NCBI RefSeq assembly: GCF_022601715.1 | Contig: NZ_JAKVIM010000008.1 | Location: 89,546 to 153,545, forward strand | Direction of reading: 5' to 3' | Source: Acinetobacter zhairuonensis | Lineage (GTDB): Bacteria; Pseudomonadota; Gammaproteobacteria; Pseudomonadales; Moraxellaceae | Length of the DNA: 64,000 nucleotides | In this document: piece after piece, positions 29,266 to 38,447 of the stretch | Layout of the letters: each line of letters opens with the position of its first letter | Numbering within the stretch: position 1 is the stretch's first letter | The notes under the pieces: generated by a model | Databases searched by the model: none | The model's input: the letters and a program-made list of their open reading frames with translations, nothing else | Told to the model about the DNA's origin: nothing | Made by a program: the position numbers and the translations under genes

Positions 29266-29297
29266 ATAAAAAAAGCACCCTGTAGGATGCTTTTTTA
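29266..29297 (-). terminator. Intrinsic terminator of rph
   Basis: Minus-strand hairpin: AAAAAAGCATCC pairs with GGGTGCTTTTTT around CTACA, giving a T-run in either direction. Confidence 0.88.
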
Positions 29298-29317
29298 TGC
29301 TTAAACCATCAAGCGCA

Positions 29318-30034
29318 TTACCAGCCTAATGCTTCTTGCTGCTTTTGAATCAATGCTTGAATGCCTGCTTCAGCCATTTCTAACATGGCATTAGTTTGGC
29401 TACGGGTAAACGGTTTATCTTCCGCAGTACCTTGAATTTCAATGAATTCCCCTGCTTGTGTCATCACCACATTCAAATCGGTCTGACAGTTTGAATCTTC
29501 TTCGTAACACAAATCCAGTAAGACTTCATCCTTGAAAATACCAACAGAAATCGCAGCAACCAAACCTTTTAATGGATCATGCTTAATTTTCTTCTGTTCC
29601 AGCAAAACATTCATTGCATCGACTAAAGCAACCGCTGCACCTGTAATCGCTGCAGTACGTGTACCGCCATCCGCCTGAATCACATCACAATCGATGGTAA
29701 TGGTGTTTTCACCCAATTTCTTTAAATCCACCATGGCGCGTAAACTACGACCAATCAAACGTTGGATTTCTTGGGTACGACCTGACTGTTTGCCACGTGC
29801 CGCTTCACGGTCACTACGGGTATGGGTTGAACGTGGCAACATGCCATACTCCGCGGTGACCCAACCTTGCCCTTTGCCTTTCAGGAAACGAGGTACAGAA
29901 TTATCAATACTGGCCGTACACAGCACTTTGGTATGGCCAAATTCAACCAGTACAGAACCTTCGGCATAACGTGTGTAATTGCGTGTAATTTTTACATCAC
30001 GTAATTGATCTAGAGTACGTTGGTCGATACGCAT
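29318..30034 (-). CDS. rph: Ribonuclease PH
   Basis: Phosphorolytic 3'-5' exoribonuclease that trims tRNA ends. The 238 residues match the family throughout: [40 protein letters not shown], and [31 protein letters not shown] spread over residues 90-125. No frameshift is seen. It diverges from the TetR-type gene at 30231, with 196 bases between them. Confidence 0.96.
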   Translation of the reverse strand: MRIDQRTLDQLRDVKITRNYTRYAEGSVLVEFGHTKVLCTASIDNSVPRFLKGKGQGWVTAEYGMLPRSTHTRSDREAARGKQSGRTQEIQRLIGRSLRAMVDLKKLGENTITIDCDVIQADGGTRTAAITGAAVALVDAMNVLLEQKKIKHDPLKGLVAAISVGIFKDEVLLDLCYEEDSNCQTDLNVVMTQAGEFIEIQGTAEDKPFTRSQTNAMLEMAEAGIQALIQKQQEALGW

Positions 30035-30230
30035 AATTCGCCTTTAAGATTGACTGAAATTCGTTGCGCCCAAGTATAGCAGATGCTCTCGAAGCAAATG
30101 GTATATCTGTAAAACGGACGTTAAAAAACTCCGAGACGGAGAATTCAAACAGCAGTTTAAGACATCGCAAGATGCTGTTTTTATCAGCAATAAATTTGTT
30201 AAACTCAGTCAAACCCTGCTGAGTGCTATT

Positions 30231-30890
30231 ATGTCGATAAGAGATGAGCGCAAACAACAAAGCCGCCAAGCGCTCTTGGATGCCACTTTAAGTTTAAGTT
30301 CATCTGGACTTTCCTTTAGCAGCATGAGCCTGAGAGAAATCACCCGTACAGTCGGATTGGTTCCTGCGGCTTTTTATCGACATTTCCAAGACAAAGATCA
30401 ATTGGGTTTAGAACTGGTTGATCGGGTTGCCTTGCAACTAAAACGCGTGTTACATCAACTCAAACTCGCCACGCTGTTTCAGCCTGATGCGAATATAGAC
30501 GAGCATCTCAGTCATTTTTTATCTTCAGTACAGCAACACCCTGAATGGTGGATCTTTTTCAGTGCTGAACGTTGGGGAGGTTCACCCGTGTTACGACAAG
30601 CGATCGCGCGTGAAATTGATTCTCTGATTGATGACCTTAGCCATGATTTAAGTCAAGTCAAACTGCCACAACACCTCTATTCCTCGCAGGATTTGCATAG
30701 TTTAGCCAGTATTTTGATTAACCAATCTTTGAATTGGGCGATGTCATGGATCAACCTTAGTCTTCAGGGCAAGACCGAAATCGATTCAGCACAACAATTA
30801 CAGTTTAAACAACAAACCCAACGCCAAATTCAGCTTTTATTTGGGGGTATTGCCCATGTTCAACCAGCATATGTTGTAAAAAATACTTGA
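30231..30890 (+). CDS. TetR-family regulator, FabR/DesT-like
   Basis: 219-residue transcription regulator. The N-terminal helix-turn-helix (MSLREITRTVGLVPAAFYRHFQDKDQLG) and following helices resemble E. coli FabR, which senses acyl-CoA/ACP and represses unsaturated fatty acid genes. The C-terminal part also aligns by eye (RQAIAREIDSLIDDL). No fatty-acid gene is adjacent, so targets would be elsewhere. The 5' region at about 30147-30186 has a nested inverted repeat, AACAGCA...TGCTGTT, that could be an operator or attenuator. Function by homology only. Confidence 0.75.
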   Translation: MSIRDERKQQSRQALLDATLSLSSSGLSFSSMSLREITRTVGLVPAAFYRHFQDKDQLGLELVDRVALQLKRVLHQLKLATLFQPDANIDEHLSHFLSSVQQHPEWWIFFSAERWGGSPVLRQAIAREIDSLIDDLSHDLSQVKLPQHLYSSQDLHSLASILINQSLNWAMSWINLSLQGKTEIDSAQQLQFKQQTQRQIQLLFGGIAHVQPAYVVKNT

Positions 30891-30898
30891 TCATGATG

Positions 30899-30935
30899 CA
30901 TAAAAAAACCTGCAACAATGCAGGTTTTTTTTCGT
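30899..30935. terminator. Bidirectional terminator between the TetR gene and dsbA
   Basis: AAAAAAACCTGCA, ACAA loop, TGCAGGTTTTTTTT: perfect stem with T-runs on both strands, shared by converging genes. Confidence 0.93.
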
Positions 30936-30943
30936 GTTAGATC

Positions 30944-31561
30944 TTATTTGGCTTTACGCTCTTTCTCGACCAAGTAGCTCACCACTTGCGTGACTTTCGC
31001 ATCTTCACCTTGCACGACATACTTACCATTCACGACGACTGCAGGCACACCCGTTAACTGGTATTGTCTCGCCAATTGCTGTGATTGTGCGACTTTTGAA
31101 GTGATTGGGAAGGAGTTAAACATACTGTTAAATTTAGCTTCAGGTACACCGTATTTGCTAAAGAATTTTGCTTGAGATTGCTGATCAAAAATCTGTTGAC
31201 CATTCACATGAATCGCATGGAACAATGGTAAATGCGTTTTTTTGCGCACGCCCAATGCTTCAGATACATAGTAACCACGTGCACCCTGCTCCCAGATTGG
31301 GTTCATGGCTGCTGGCGTACGTACAAAACGCACATCTTTTGGAATGTTCTTCAACCAGGTTTGCATATGCGGTTCTAATTTAAAGCAGTGCGGGCAACCA
31401 TACCAAAAGAATTCACGCACTTCGATTTTTCCTGGCACTTCAACTTTGCCTGGGTTTGCAACTACAGTGTAGTCTTTCCCTGCCACAAAATCCGCAGCCA
31501 TAACACTACCAGAAAATGCAAATACGGCCGTTGCAAGGCTACCCAAAAGGAATTTTTTCAT
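30944..31561 (-). CDS. dsbA: Thiol:disulfide interchange protein DsbA
   Basis: Periplasmic oxidase that introduces disulfides into secreted proteins. The 205 residues begin with a signal peptide (cleavage after VMA, residues 20-22). The active site is Cys56-Pro-His-Cys59 in FFWYGCPHCF, with the cis-proline loop in LTGVPAVVVNG. Length is normal. It is transcribed divergently from ubiG. Confidence 0.95.
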   Translation of the reverse strand: MKKFLLGSLATAVFAFSGSVMAADFVAGKDYTVVANPGKVEVPGKIEVREFFWYGCPHCFKLEPHMQTWLKNIPKDVRFVRTPAAMNPIWEQGARGYYVSEALGVRKKTHLPLFHAIHVNGQQIFDQQSQAKFFSKYGVPEAKFNSMFNSFPITSKVAQSQQLARQYQLTGVPAVVVNGKYVVQGEDAKVTQVVSYLVEKERKAK

Positions 31562-31738
31562 TGCGTTTGTTGTCCTCTAAATCATTATGATGAGCTTATG
31601 CGAAAACTATAAAACAATTTAGTCGATTTCGTTTTCCTTCTGTGAACTTTTTTACTGCTTTTATCGCTTTTTTTAGAATTAACGCTACACTAGCCGTATT
31701 GATCTTTATATGAAAACAACTTGATTGAGGTGGCGCTA

Positions 31739-32455
31739 ATGTCGCAATTAAATGTTGATCCGCAAGAAATTGCCAAATTTGAAGCGTTCGCTGCTATATG
31801 GTGGGATCAGCATTCTGAATTCCGACCTTTACATCAAATCAACCCGCTGCGCCTCAACTGGATTGATGAACGGGTCAATGGTCTAGCAGGAAAAAAAGTC
31901 CTCGATGTGGGCTGCGGTGGCGGTATTTTGGCTGAAAGTATGGCGCGTCGTGGTGCCGAGGTGCTAGGCATTGATATGGGCGTGGCTCCTCTCAATGTGG
32001 CACGCATCCATGCGGAACAAGAAGGTGTGCAAAATATTGAATACCGCCAAGTGCCTGTTGAAGAATTAGCCAAAGAACAAGCGGGGCAATACGATGTGGT
32101 GACTTGTATGGAAATGCTGGAGCATGTGCCCGATCCAGCCTCCATTATTCAAGCTTGCCAAACCTTGGTCAAACCAGGTGGACACGTGTTTTTCTCGACC
32201 ATTAACCGTAATCCGAAAGCCTATTTGTTTGCGATTATTGGTGCGGAATACATTTTAAGAATGTTGGCCAAAGGCACGCATGATTATCATAAATTTATTA
32301 AGCCATCTGAGTTGGCGCACGATATTCGTCAAGCAGGCTTAAATCTGAAAGATATGACAGGTCTGCACTACAATCCATTGACCAAACGCTACTGGCTAGC
32401 ACCGAATGTCGATGTCAACTACATGGTTTATACCGTGAAAGCAGGTACAGAATGA
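31739..32455 (+). CDS. ubiG: Ubiquinone biosynthesis O-methyltransferase UbiG
   Basis: SAM-dependent enzyme for both O-methylations in ubiquinone synthesis. The ATG at 31739 is preceded by TTGAGG at proper spacing and gives 238 residues; an in-frame TTG at 31721 is less likely. The N-terminus [21 protein letters not shown] and motif [17 protein letters not shown] are diagnostic, with [10 protein letters not shown] and [10 protein letters not shown] following. Its stop overlaps the gph start (ATGA). Confidence 0.95.
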   Translation: MSQLNVDPQEIAKFEAFAAIWWDQHSEFRPLHQINPLRLNWIDERVNGLAGKKVLDVGCGGGILAESMARRGAEVLGIDMGVAPLNVARIHAEQEGVQNIEYRQVPVEELAKEQAGQYDVVTCMEMLEHVPDPASIIQACQTLVKPGGHVFFSTINRNPKAYLFAIIGAEYILRMLAKGTHDYHKFIKPSELAHDIRQAGLNLKDMTGLHYNPLTKRYWLAPNVDVNYMVYTVKAGTE

Positions 32456-33141
32456 AAGCCGTTCTGTTTGATTTAGATGGCACTTTAATTGATACCGCAG
32501 CGGACTTTATTCGCATTATTCAAGGCATGTGCCGCGATGAGGGACGTGAGGTTGTCGAGGCCGAGTTGATTCGCACCCAAGTCTCTGAAGGCGCACGTGC
32601 CATGGTCAAACTGGTCTATCCCGAACTTGCGGTGGATGATCCTGTTTTTCTGGCACATCGCCAACGCTTTCTGGATTTGTACGGCGCAGATATTGCGGTG
32701 GATACCGACCTGTTCGCAGGGATGTATCCCTTATTGGAACAATTGGAACTGCAGAACATTCCTTGGGGGATTGTCACCAATAAACCCCGCGGACTGAGTG
32801 AATCTTTACTAGCTGCACTGAATCTGACTGAACGCTGTGCGGTATTGGTCTGTCCTGAAGATGTCAGCAAGACCAAACCTGATCCTGAGCCGATGTATCT
32901 GGCAGCAAAGCAATTGCAACTGCCTGCGGAACAATGTATTTATGTGGGTGATCACCCACGTGATATTGATGCCGGTCGTAATGCCCAAATGTACACGATT
33001 TTGGCAGCATATGGCTATTTACCACTGGCGCACAAAGATGACCTCGCCGCATGGCAGGCGAATTGTATTGTGAACAACGTGACCGAATTACAACACGTGA
33101 TTCAACAAAAACTTACGCTCAACAATGCTATAAATACATAA
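32452..33141 (+). CDS. gph: Phosphoglycolate phosphatase (HAD family)
   Basis: HAD hydrolase of 229 residues with catalytic DLDGTLIDT at 7-15, motif II IVTNK, and [13 protein letters not shown] as motif IV. Its likely substrate is 2-phosphoglycolate, produced in DNA repair, though related phosphosugars are possible. It is coupled to ubiG by a four-base overlap, an arrangement common in gamma-proteobacteria, and is followed by the yciK-like gene 34 bases later. Confidence 0.88.
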   Translation: MKAVLFDLDGTLIDTAADFIRIIQGMCRDEGREVVEAELIRTQVSEGARAMVKLVYPELAVDDPVFLAHRQRFLDLYGADIAVDTDLFAGMYPLLEQLELQNIPWGIVTNKPRGLSESLLAALNLTERCAVLVCPEDVSKTKPDPEPMYLAAKQLQLPAEQCIYVGDHPRDIDAGRNAQMYTILAAYGYLPLAHKDDLAAWQANCIVNNVTELQHVIQQKLTLNNAINT

Positions 33142-33175
33142 ACTTGATCAAGTAAAAAATAAGAAGGAGGTGACC

Positions 33176-33922
33176 ATGAAATATTCTGAATATCAACCTC
33201 GCCCAGATCTGCTTAAAGATCGCATCATTTTAATTACTGGGGCTAGCGATGGCATTGGTCGTGCTGCCGCACTCAGCTATGCACTACATGGTGCGACCGT
33301 GGTGTTACATGGTCGTACCCTGAATAAACTGGAAGTCCTTTACGATGAGATTGAAAGTTTAGGTGCACCACAACCTGCAATTTTACCGCTGCAATTGTCC
33401 AGTGCTTCACCGCGCGATTATGAACTGCTGTATGACACCTTAGAAAAGCAATTTGGTCGTCTGGATGGCATTTTGCATAATGCGGGCATCTTGGGTGAAC
33501 GTACAGAACTGGAGAATTACCCAATTGATGTTTGGGATGATGTCATGGCCGTGAACCTGCGTGCGCCCTTCATTTTGACGCAGGAACTACTCCCCCTACT
33601 GCAAAAGTCTGAACATGCTTCAGTCGTTTTTGCCAGTTCTGGCGTTGGTCGTCAGGTGCGAGAAAGATGGGGTGCATATTCGGTTTCTAAAATTGCGATT
33701 GAAGCCGTAAGCTTACTATTTGCCAAAGAAAATCAGCATCCGAATGTCCGTTTCAATTGCGTTAACCCTGGTGCAACCCGCACGGCAATGCGTGCCAAAG
33801 CTTATCCAGATGAAGATCCAAAAACCTTGGCAACGCCAGAATCAATCATGCCTGCTTATTTATATTTAATGGGCGACGACAGCCTGCATATGAGTGGACA
33901 AAGTATTGATGCACAAGATTGA
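33176..33922 (+). CDS. yciK: YciK-family short-chain oxidoreductase
   Basis: SDR protein of 248 residues with NAD(P) loop TGASDGIGRAAA, NAG (LHNAGILGE), catalytic serine in FASSGVG and Tyr-x-x-x-Lys in YSVSK. The start is the ATG at 33176, fixed by an ideal AAGGAGG at 33164-33170; a GTG inside that site is not the start. The substrate is unknown; the family is named after E. coli YciK. It ends an apparent ubiG-gph-yciK operon, closed by a terminator. Confidence 0.88.
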   Translation: MKYSEYQPRPDLLKDRIILITGASDGIGRAAALSYALHGATVVLHGRTLNKLEVLYDEIESLGAPQPAILPLQLSSASPRDYELLYDTLEKQFGRLDGILHNAGILGERTELENYPIDVWDDVMAVNLRAPFILTQELLPLLQKSEHASVVFASSGVGRQVRERWGAYSVSKIAIEAVSLLFAKENQHPNVRFNCVNPGATRTAMRAKAYPDEDPKTLATPESIMPAYLYLMGDDSLHMSGQSIDAQD

Positions 33923-33950
33923 TCAACTAAAGACTTGAGCTGAACAGATT

Positions 33951-33981
33951 AAAAAATCCTCTTCGAGTAGAGGATTTTTTT
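33951..33981 (+). terminator. Intrinsic terminator of ubiG-gph-yciK
   Basis: AAAAAATCCTCT, TCGAGT loop, AGAGGATTTTTT: perfect 12-base stem with a T-run. Confidence 0.93.
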
Positions 33982-34098
33982 CATCCCAACAATCACTTCA
34001 TTTTATTAATTTAATAATTATATTCGGTTTTATAAATCAAAAGGGCTTACCTAAACTGCGCAGACCTTCTCAGCAGTACATCTTAAGGGGACATTTTC

Positions 34099-34232
34099 AT
34101 GACTGATTTACAGTACAAAGTTAAACTGATGCGTTCCATTCAATCCCTGAAACGCTGATACACGCCTTGGATAATGCACAGCAAGCACATGCTATCATTG
34201 ATAGTTATAGATGGCTTGCAGCATCTGGTTGA
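34099..34232 (+). pseudogene. Frameshifted small gene remnant
   Basis: An ATG at 34099 follows a strong AAGGGG site. It codes for MTDLQYKVKLMRSIQSLKR and then stops at 34156. The sequence continues open in another frame from about 34146 to a stop at 34230, reading PETLIHALDNAQQAHAIID and then SYRWLAASG. Together they look like one short gene of about 44 codons broken by a frameshift. I recognise no family. The alternative is a genuine 19-residue leader-like ORF. Confidence 0.35.
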
Positions 34233-34393
34233 ACAGTAGAATTAAGTGTTTTTTGACCTTGTAAATCTTTATTAAATCTAGGTCCTAAGCTTAATCTCTG
34301 TACACTTTGCCCGAGTTGAATGTACTCACCAGCAGAACTTGCCGCTTTAGAAAGATTTCCAAACTGAATGATTTCATGGATAATATTCTTAAT
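34205..34393 (-). pseudogene. Unrecognised coding fragment without a start codon
   Basis: The minus strand is open for 62 codons between stops at 34394-34396 and 34205-34207, with no ATG, GTG or TTG near its beginning. The translation has protein-like composition (NLSKAASSAGEYIQLGQSV, then QRLSLGPRFNKDLQGQK). It may be the tail of a lost gene. It overlaps the plus-strand remnant at 34205-34232, so at least one of the two is chance. Confidence 0.25.
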
Positions 34394-34498
34394 TTATCTA
34401 TTTTTTTAAAGAATTAATCCAATTCCTTCACAGTTTCTCTGCATTTTTTTCGTACATTAAGAACTGTGAAATGAACACATCGATAACGAGGGGTCAAC

Positions 34499-34894
34499 AT
34501 GAAGAAGATGATGGCAATATTGACCATTTCTTTCAGTGCATTGATGGCAAGCAGCCTGAGTTCTGCTGCACCCCACTTTGATAATCGTGGGGGTGACCAT
34601 CCGCGCAATAATCAAGGTAAGGGGCGCGACTTCCGTGATTTTGATCAAAATGATGAACGTATTCAAGACAAACGCCGCATGCGTGAAGAACGCGGGGTGA
34701 AACGTCTACAGCAGCATCAATGGCAAACAGGTTATGTCATGCCGCAGCATTATCGTGGCAATGGTTACAAAGTCGGATATAAAGAACATAACTTGCCTAA
34801 ACCTGCACGCAATCAACAATGGTACAAAATCAACAATGACTACATTTTAATTGATTCAGGCAATAACGATATTCTGCGTATTGTGAACGATTAA
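34499..34894 (+). CDS. RcnB-family secreted protein, copy 1
   Basis: 131-residue protein with a signal peptide (MKKMMAILTISFSALMASSLSSAA), a charged Arg/Asp/Gln-rich middle, and a conserved C-terminal block NLPKPARNQQWYKINNDYI then LRIV. That block is the RcnB domain; E. coli RcnB is a periplasmic protein affecting nickel/cobalt homeostasis, but most family members are uncharacterised. The ATG follows GAGGGG at good spacing. A paralogue follows at 35160. No metal efflux gene is adjacent, so the metal role is doubtful here. Confidence 0.8.
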   Translation: MKKMMAILTISFSALMASSLSSAAPHFDNRGGDHPRNNQGKGRDFRDFDQNDERIQDKRRMREERGVKRLQQHQWQTGYVMPQHYRGNGYKVGYKEHNLPKPARNQQWYKINNDYILIDSGNNDILRIVND

Positions 34895-34922
34895 GCAGGT
34901 AGCAATTTTCTTTAATTTTTCC

Positions 34923-34955
34923 GCCAGTCTGGCTCATCCCTAGGCTGGCTTTTTT
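34923..34955 (+). terminator. Intrinsic terminator after rcnB-like copy 1
   Basis: GCCAGTCT pairs with AGGCTGGC (one G-U), loop of eleven bases, then TTTTTT. Confidence 0.8.
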
Positions 34956-35159
34956 ATGTCTACAGCTTGACGATTCATCGCGCAACTTTGTCGCGTTTGA
35001 TCGCCTGATTTGCGTGTATCCCTTGTGCGACGCGCATTTACAATCTTCTTTTTTTCTTCATCAAATTCACATTTGTATAATAGTGCTCTCATTTTTTCTC
35101 TGCTGTTGTTCGCTATCTTGATCTCATCGAAAAGATATAAAGAAACATTGAGGTAGATC

Positions 35160-35522
35160 ATGAATAAATTAGTTTCAGCACTTGTTTTTACTTTAGGTAC
35201 AGCCGTGACCGCATCTGCAATTGCAGCGCCAGCTTATGAGCATCGTTATGATGACCGCTACCATGCCGAACATCACGACCATGATTGGAAAAAAGAAGAT
35301 GGTCGCTGGAATGACAACCGATATAAACGTATCAACCCAAGCCGTGATTGGCGTGTCGGTCAGACCCTACCACGTGGTTATGACTCTTCCCGTTATGCCG
35401 TAAATTATCGTGATGCGAAACGCTTGCACAAACCTGCACGCAATCAACAATGGTACAAAATTAATGGTGATTACGTGCTAGTGAATGAGCGTAACAATCG
35501 CATTCTGCACATTATCAGCTAA
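35160..35522 (+). CDS. RcnB-family secreted protein, copy 2
   Basis: 120 residues with signal peptide (MNKLVSALVFTLGTAVTASAIAA), a His/Asp-rich stretch just after cleavage (HRYDDRYHAEHHDHDW), and the same C-terminal block as its neighbour (HKPARNQQWYKINGDYVLV, then RILHII). The histidine-rich segment, absent from copy 1, could bind metal ions, which is inference. GAGGTAGATC precedes the ATG. The two genes have separate terminators, so they are probably expressed independently. Confidence 0.8.
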   Translation: MNKLVSALVFTLGTAVTASAIAAPAYEHRYDDRYHAEHHDHDWKKEDGRWNDNRYKRINPSRDWRVGQTLPRGYDSSRYAVNYRDAKRLHKPARNQQWYKINGDYVLVNERNNRILHIIS

Positions 35523-35555
35523 TCATTTAGGCTCGCTTGAATTCCCTTCCCTCGG

Positions 35556-35585
35556 CACCTTAACGCAAGTTAAGGTGTTTTTTTA
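35556..35585 (+). terminator. Intrinsic terminator after rcnB-like copy 2
   Basis: CACCTTAAC, GCAA tetraloop, GTTAAGGTG, then seven T. Confidence 0.93.
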
Positions 35586-35652
35586 TCTAAGATTGTTCAC
35601 CTGGCATTTTTTTGATTAAAATCGACTATTGATTCAAATTTTTGAGATAGGC

Positions 35653-37005
35653 ATGCAAGCGAATTCGAACGATGCTTCACAAAGCACAACCTTACAGTAT
35701 GTGCACTGGTTTCGACATTCTGCACCCTACATCAATGCACACCGCAACAAAACCTTCGTGATCATGTTTGATGGTGAAGCGGTACAACATGAAAACTTTC
35801 AACATATTATCCATGATATTGCCTTACTCAATTCCCTCGGCATTCGGCTGATTCTGGTGCATGGTGCGCGTCAACAAATCAATCAGAACCTCAAAAGTAG
35901 CGGACTGAGTACGCCCTTTCATCAGCACCGTCGCATTACCACCCGCGAGTCTTTGGGTTGTGTCATGAATGCTGTCGGCTCGATTCGCCTGCAAATCGAA
36001 GCTTTACTGTCCATGGGTTTAGCCAATTCCCCGATGTACGGTGCGCGCATCGATGTGGTTTCGGGCAATTTTATTACCGCCAAACCCTATGGCATTCGAG
36101 ATGGCATTGACTTCCAGCTCACGGGTGAAGTGCGCAGTGTCGATACTGATGCCATTCAAAAACACCTACAACAACACAATATCGTCATGCTCGGTCCTGT
36201 CGGTTACTCCACCACAGGAGAAGTCTTCAATTTGCCTGCTGAAGAAGTGGCGACCAAAACCGCCATTAGCTTAAAAGCAGATAAGTTGATTTTTCTGGGC
36301 AAGCAACATGGTTTGCAAAATGCCCAAGGTCAATTATTACGAGAGGTTACGCCACAGCGATTGGATCAGCACATTGCCCAGCATCAAGACACAAATCCTG
36401 AACTGGCGCAACAGTTACGCAGCGCACAAACTGCCTCACTGAAAGGCGTGCATCGCGTGCATCTGATTTCCTATACCTATGATGGCGCTTTACTCGAAGA
36501 ACTATTTACCCGCGATGGTTCAGGCACCATGGTGACGGATGCGCATTATGAAGATGTGCGCATGGCGAATATTCAGGATGTAGGCGGTTTAATCAATTTA
36601 CTGCGTCCACTGGAAGAAGATGGCATTTTGGTCTATCGCTCTCGGGAACGACTGGAAACAGAAATCGAACAGTTTGCCGTGATTGAACGAGACGGCATGA
36701 TTCTCGCCTGTGCAGCGCTTTACCCAATTCCTGTACAACAGGGTGAGTTACACTCTGCCGAAATTGCCTGCGTGGCGGTACATCCGAGTTATCGTAAGTC
36801 CAACCGTGGCAGCCAAATCCTGCATTATTTGGAAGATAAAGCGCGTAGTCTGGGCATACAGCAATTATTTGTGCTCACCACTCGCACGGCGCACTGGTTT
36901 TTAGAACATGGCTTCGAAACCGCCAATGTCGATGAATTACCCAATGCACGCCAAGCCCTTTATAACTATCAACGCAATTCCTTGGTGTTTAAAAAACGGA
37001 TTTAA
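35653..37005 (+). CDS. argA: N-acetylglutamate synthase ArgA
   Basis: First step of arginine synthesis: acetylates glutamate with acetyl-CoA. The ATG at 35653 gives 450 residues; a TTG at 35629 is the longer option. The N-terminal half is an amino-acid-kinase fold that binds arginine for feedback control (LVHGARQQINQNL, AVGSIRLQIEALLSMGL). The C-terminal GNAT domain carries the CoA loop in VAVHPSYRKSNRGSQIL. Both halves and the length match the classical bifunctional-looking ArgA. Confidence 0.93.
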   Translation: MQANSNDASQSTTLQYVHWFRHSAPYINAHRNKTFVIMFDGEAVQHENFQHIIHDIALLNSLGIRLILVHGARQQINQNLKSSGLSTPFHQHRRITTRESLGCVMNAVGSIRLQIEALLSMGLANSPMYGARIDVVSGNFITAKPYGIRDGIDFQLTGEVRSVDTDAIQKHLQQHNIVMLGPVGYSTTGEVFNLPAEEVATKTAISLKADKLIFLGKQHGLQNAQGQLLREVTPQRLDQHIAQHQDTNPELAQQLRSAQTASLKGVHRVHLISYTYDGALLEELFTRDGSGTMVTDAHYEDVRMANIQDVGGLINLLRPLEEDGILVYRSRERLETEIEQFAVIERDGMILACAALYPIPVQQGELHSAEIACVAVHPSYRKSNRGSQILHYLEDKARSLGIQQLFVLTTRTAHWFLEHGFETANVDELPNARQALYNYQRNSLVFKKRI

Positions 37006-37408
37006 TCCCCGCCTCTTGACTTATTCATGTGCCAAGTTGCTCGAAAAACCACCTTGGCATATACCTTAGATTTATCTTGTTGTTCTCTTTGCACCCTGTC
37101 GTCATTCAGCGAAAGCTAAATTTTCACTAACCATATCTGACTTTATGATTACAATATACCAGTCCGCTTATGCTTAAATATGATTTACTTATTTTCACCA
37201 CAATAAAATCAATATAAATAATTTATTTTCAAACATTTATTAAAAAACAAAACCAATTCAGAGTTAATTGTATAAATCACATTTTTTGCAATCTTTTGCA
37301 AATTTTTGATTTATCTCTTTTTTGCATGATTAATCCCTAATTTCTTATTTTTTTCGCTAAAGAAAGCCCTATAGCGTATCTGCTCATCATCAGTACACAT
37401 GCCTAACA
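37006..37408. promoter_or_regulatory. AT-rich regulatory interval upstream of the ssu operon
   Basis: Contains no gene. Notable are helically phased elements: TTTTGCA at 37284 and 37294, TTTTGAT at 37304, and TTTTGCA again at 37320, about 85-125 bases before ssuA. Such phased motifs suggest an activator or bending site. Control by a CysB/Cbl-like factor would fit sulfonate genes but is not shown. Confidence 0.45.
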
Positions 37409-38419
37409 ATGAGTAACAGCAGAATGAACGCACTTAAAACAATAACTTTCGTTGGTATTAGCGCACTCAGCCTTGCGCTCAGCGCATGCCAAAAGTCCGA
37501 ATCGAGTCAAACTGATGCGGCAGCGCAAAACACTGCCGAAGCGGTGGATACCCTGTCAATTGGCTACCAGAAATCATCCCTGAATTTGTTAGTCGCACGT
37601 CAGCAGAAACTGTTTGAACAAGAATTTCCGCAAGCCAAAATTGAATGGAAAGAGTTCCCTGCGGGACCACAAATGCTGGAAGCATTGGCAGTGGGTGCGA
37701 TTGATTTTGGTGCTGTAGGCAATACTCCACCGATCTTCGCTCAAGCTGCTGGTAAAGATTTAAGTTATGTCGGTTATGAACTGGTGCCTGCCAACTCGCA
37801 AGCCTTGCTGATCCCTAAAGGGAGTACCCTTCACTCGATTCAAGATTTGAAAGGCAAACGCATTGCGGTACAAAAAGGCTCGAGCGCGCATGAATTATTG
37901 GCGAAAATTTTACAGAAAGCGGGCTTGAGCTGGCAGGACATTCAACCGATTTGGCTCCCCCCTGCAGACGCCCGGGCAGCATTTGACAAACAGTCTATTG
38001 ATGCTTGGGCCATTTGGGAACCCTACCTCAGTGCTGCCGAGCAAGATGCACATGCCCAAGTGCTGATTGACGGGACGGCTTTCCCGAAAACCTATTCGTT
38101 CTATATTGGCAATCCCAAATTTATTGCCGCTCACCCGCAAGCTACATCGCAGTTTTTACATGGCTTGAATCAGGCGGATCAGTGGGTCTTGAAAAATCAG
38201 CCACAGGCGTTAAGCGTGTATACGCAAAGTACAGGTTTAGAAAGCTCAATTGCCCAGCGTGTGATTGATAAGCGCCTAAAACCGTCCCCGATTAAAACTT
38301 TAACACCGGAAGTGGTACAGGCACAGCAGCAGATTGCAGACCTATTCCAGCAGGTTCAATTGATTCCGAAAAATATTCAAGTTCAAACCACCATTTGGGC
38401 GGCACCTAAAACTCACTAA
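37409..38419 (+). CDS. ssuA: Aliphatic sulfonate ABC transporter substrate-binding lipoprotein
   Basis: Captures alkanesulfonates (or taurine-like compounds) in the periplasm. The 336-residue protein has a signal sequence with lipobox LSAC at Cys27, so it is probably membrane-tethered rather than free. The SBP_bac_3/NMT1-type fold shows in [38 protein letters not shown] and [15 protein letters not shown]. The start at 37409 lacks a strong ribosome site; an ATG at 37424 is possible. First gene of ssuA-D-C-B. Confidence 0.9.
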   Translation: MSNSRMNALKTITFVGISALSLALSACQKSESSQTDAAAQNTAEAVDTLSIGYQKSSLNLLVARQQKLFEQEFPQAKIEWKEFPAGPQMLEALAVGAIDFGAVGNTPPIFAQAAGKDLSYVGYELVPANSQALLIPKGSTLHSIQDLKGKRIAVQKGSSAHELLAKILQKAGLSWQDIQPIWLPPADARAAFDKQSIDAWAIWEPYLSAAEQDAHAQVLIDGTAFPKTYSFYIGNPKFIAAHPQATSQFLHGLNQADQWVLKNQPQALSVYTQSTGLESSIAQRVIDKRLKPSPIKTLTPEVVQAQQQIADLFQQVQLIPKNIQVQTTIWAAPKTH

Positions 38420-38447
38420 TCTGCAAAAAAATAGAAGGATATTGATA

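Larger units (their letters stand above)
33982..34498. other. Gene-poor interval between yciK and the first rcnB-like gene
   Basis: Over 500 bases without an intact recognisable gene. It holds the two remnants listed separately and an AT-rich stretch at about 34380-34450 that probably contains the promoter of the gene at 34499. Confidence 0.6.

Noticed and set aside
34940..35161. 73-codon minus-strand frame between the two rcnB-like genes
   Set aside because: Begins at the very start of the second rcnB-like gene on the other strand and covers its promoter and a terminator; low complexity and charged.
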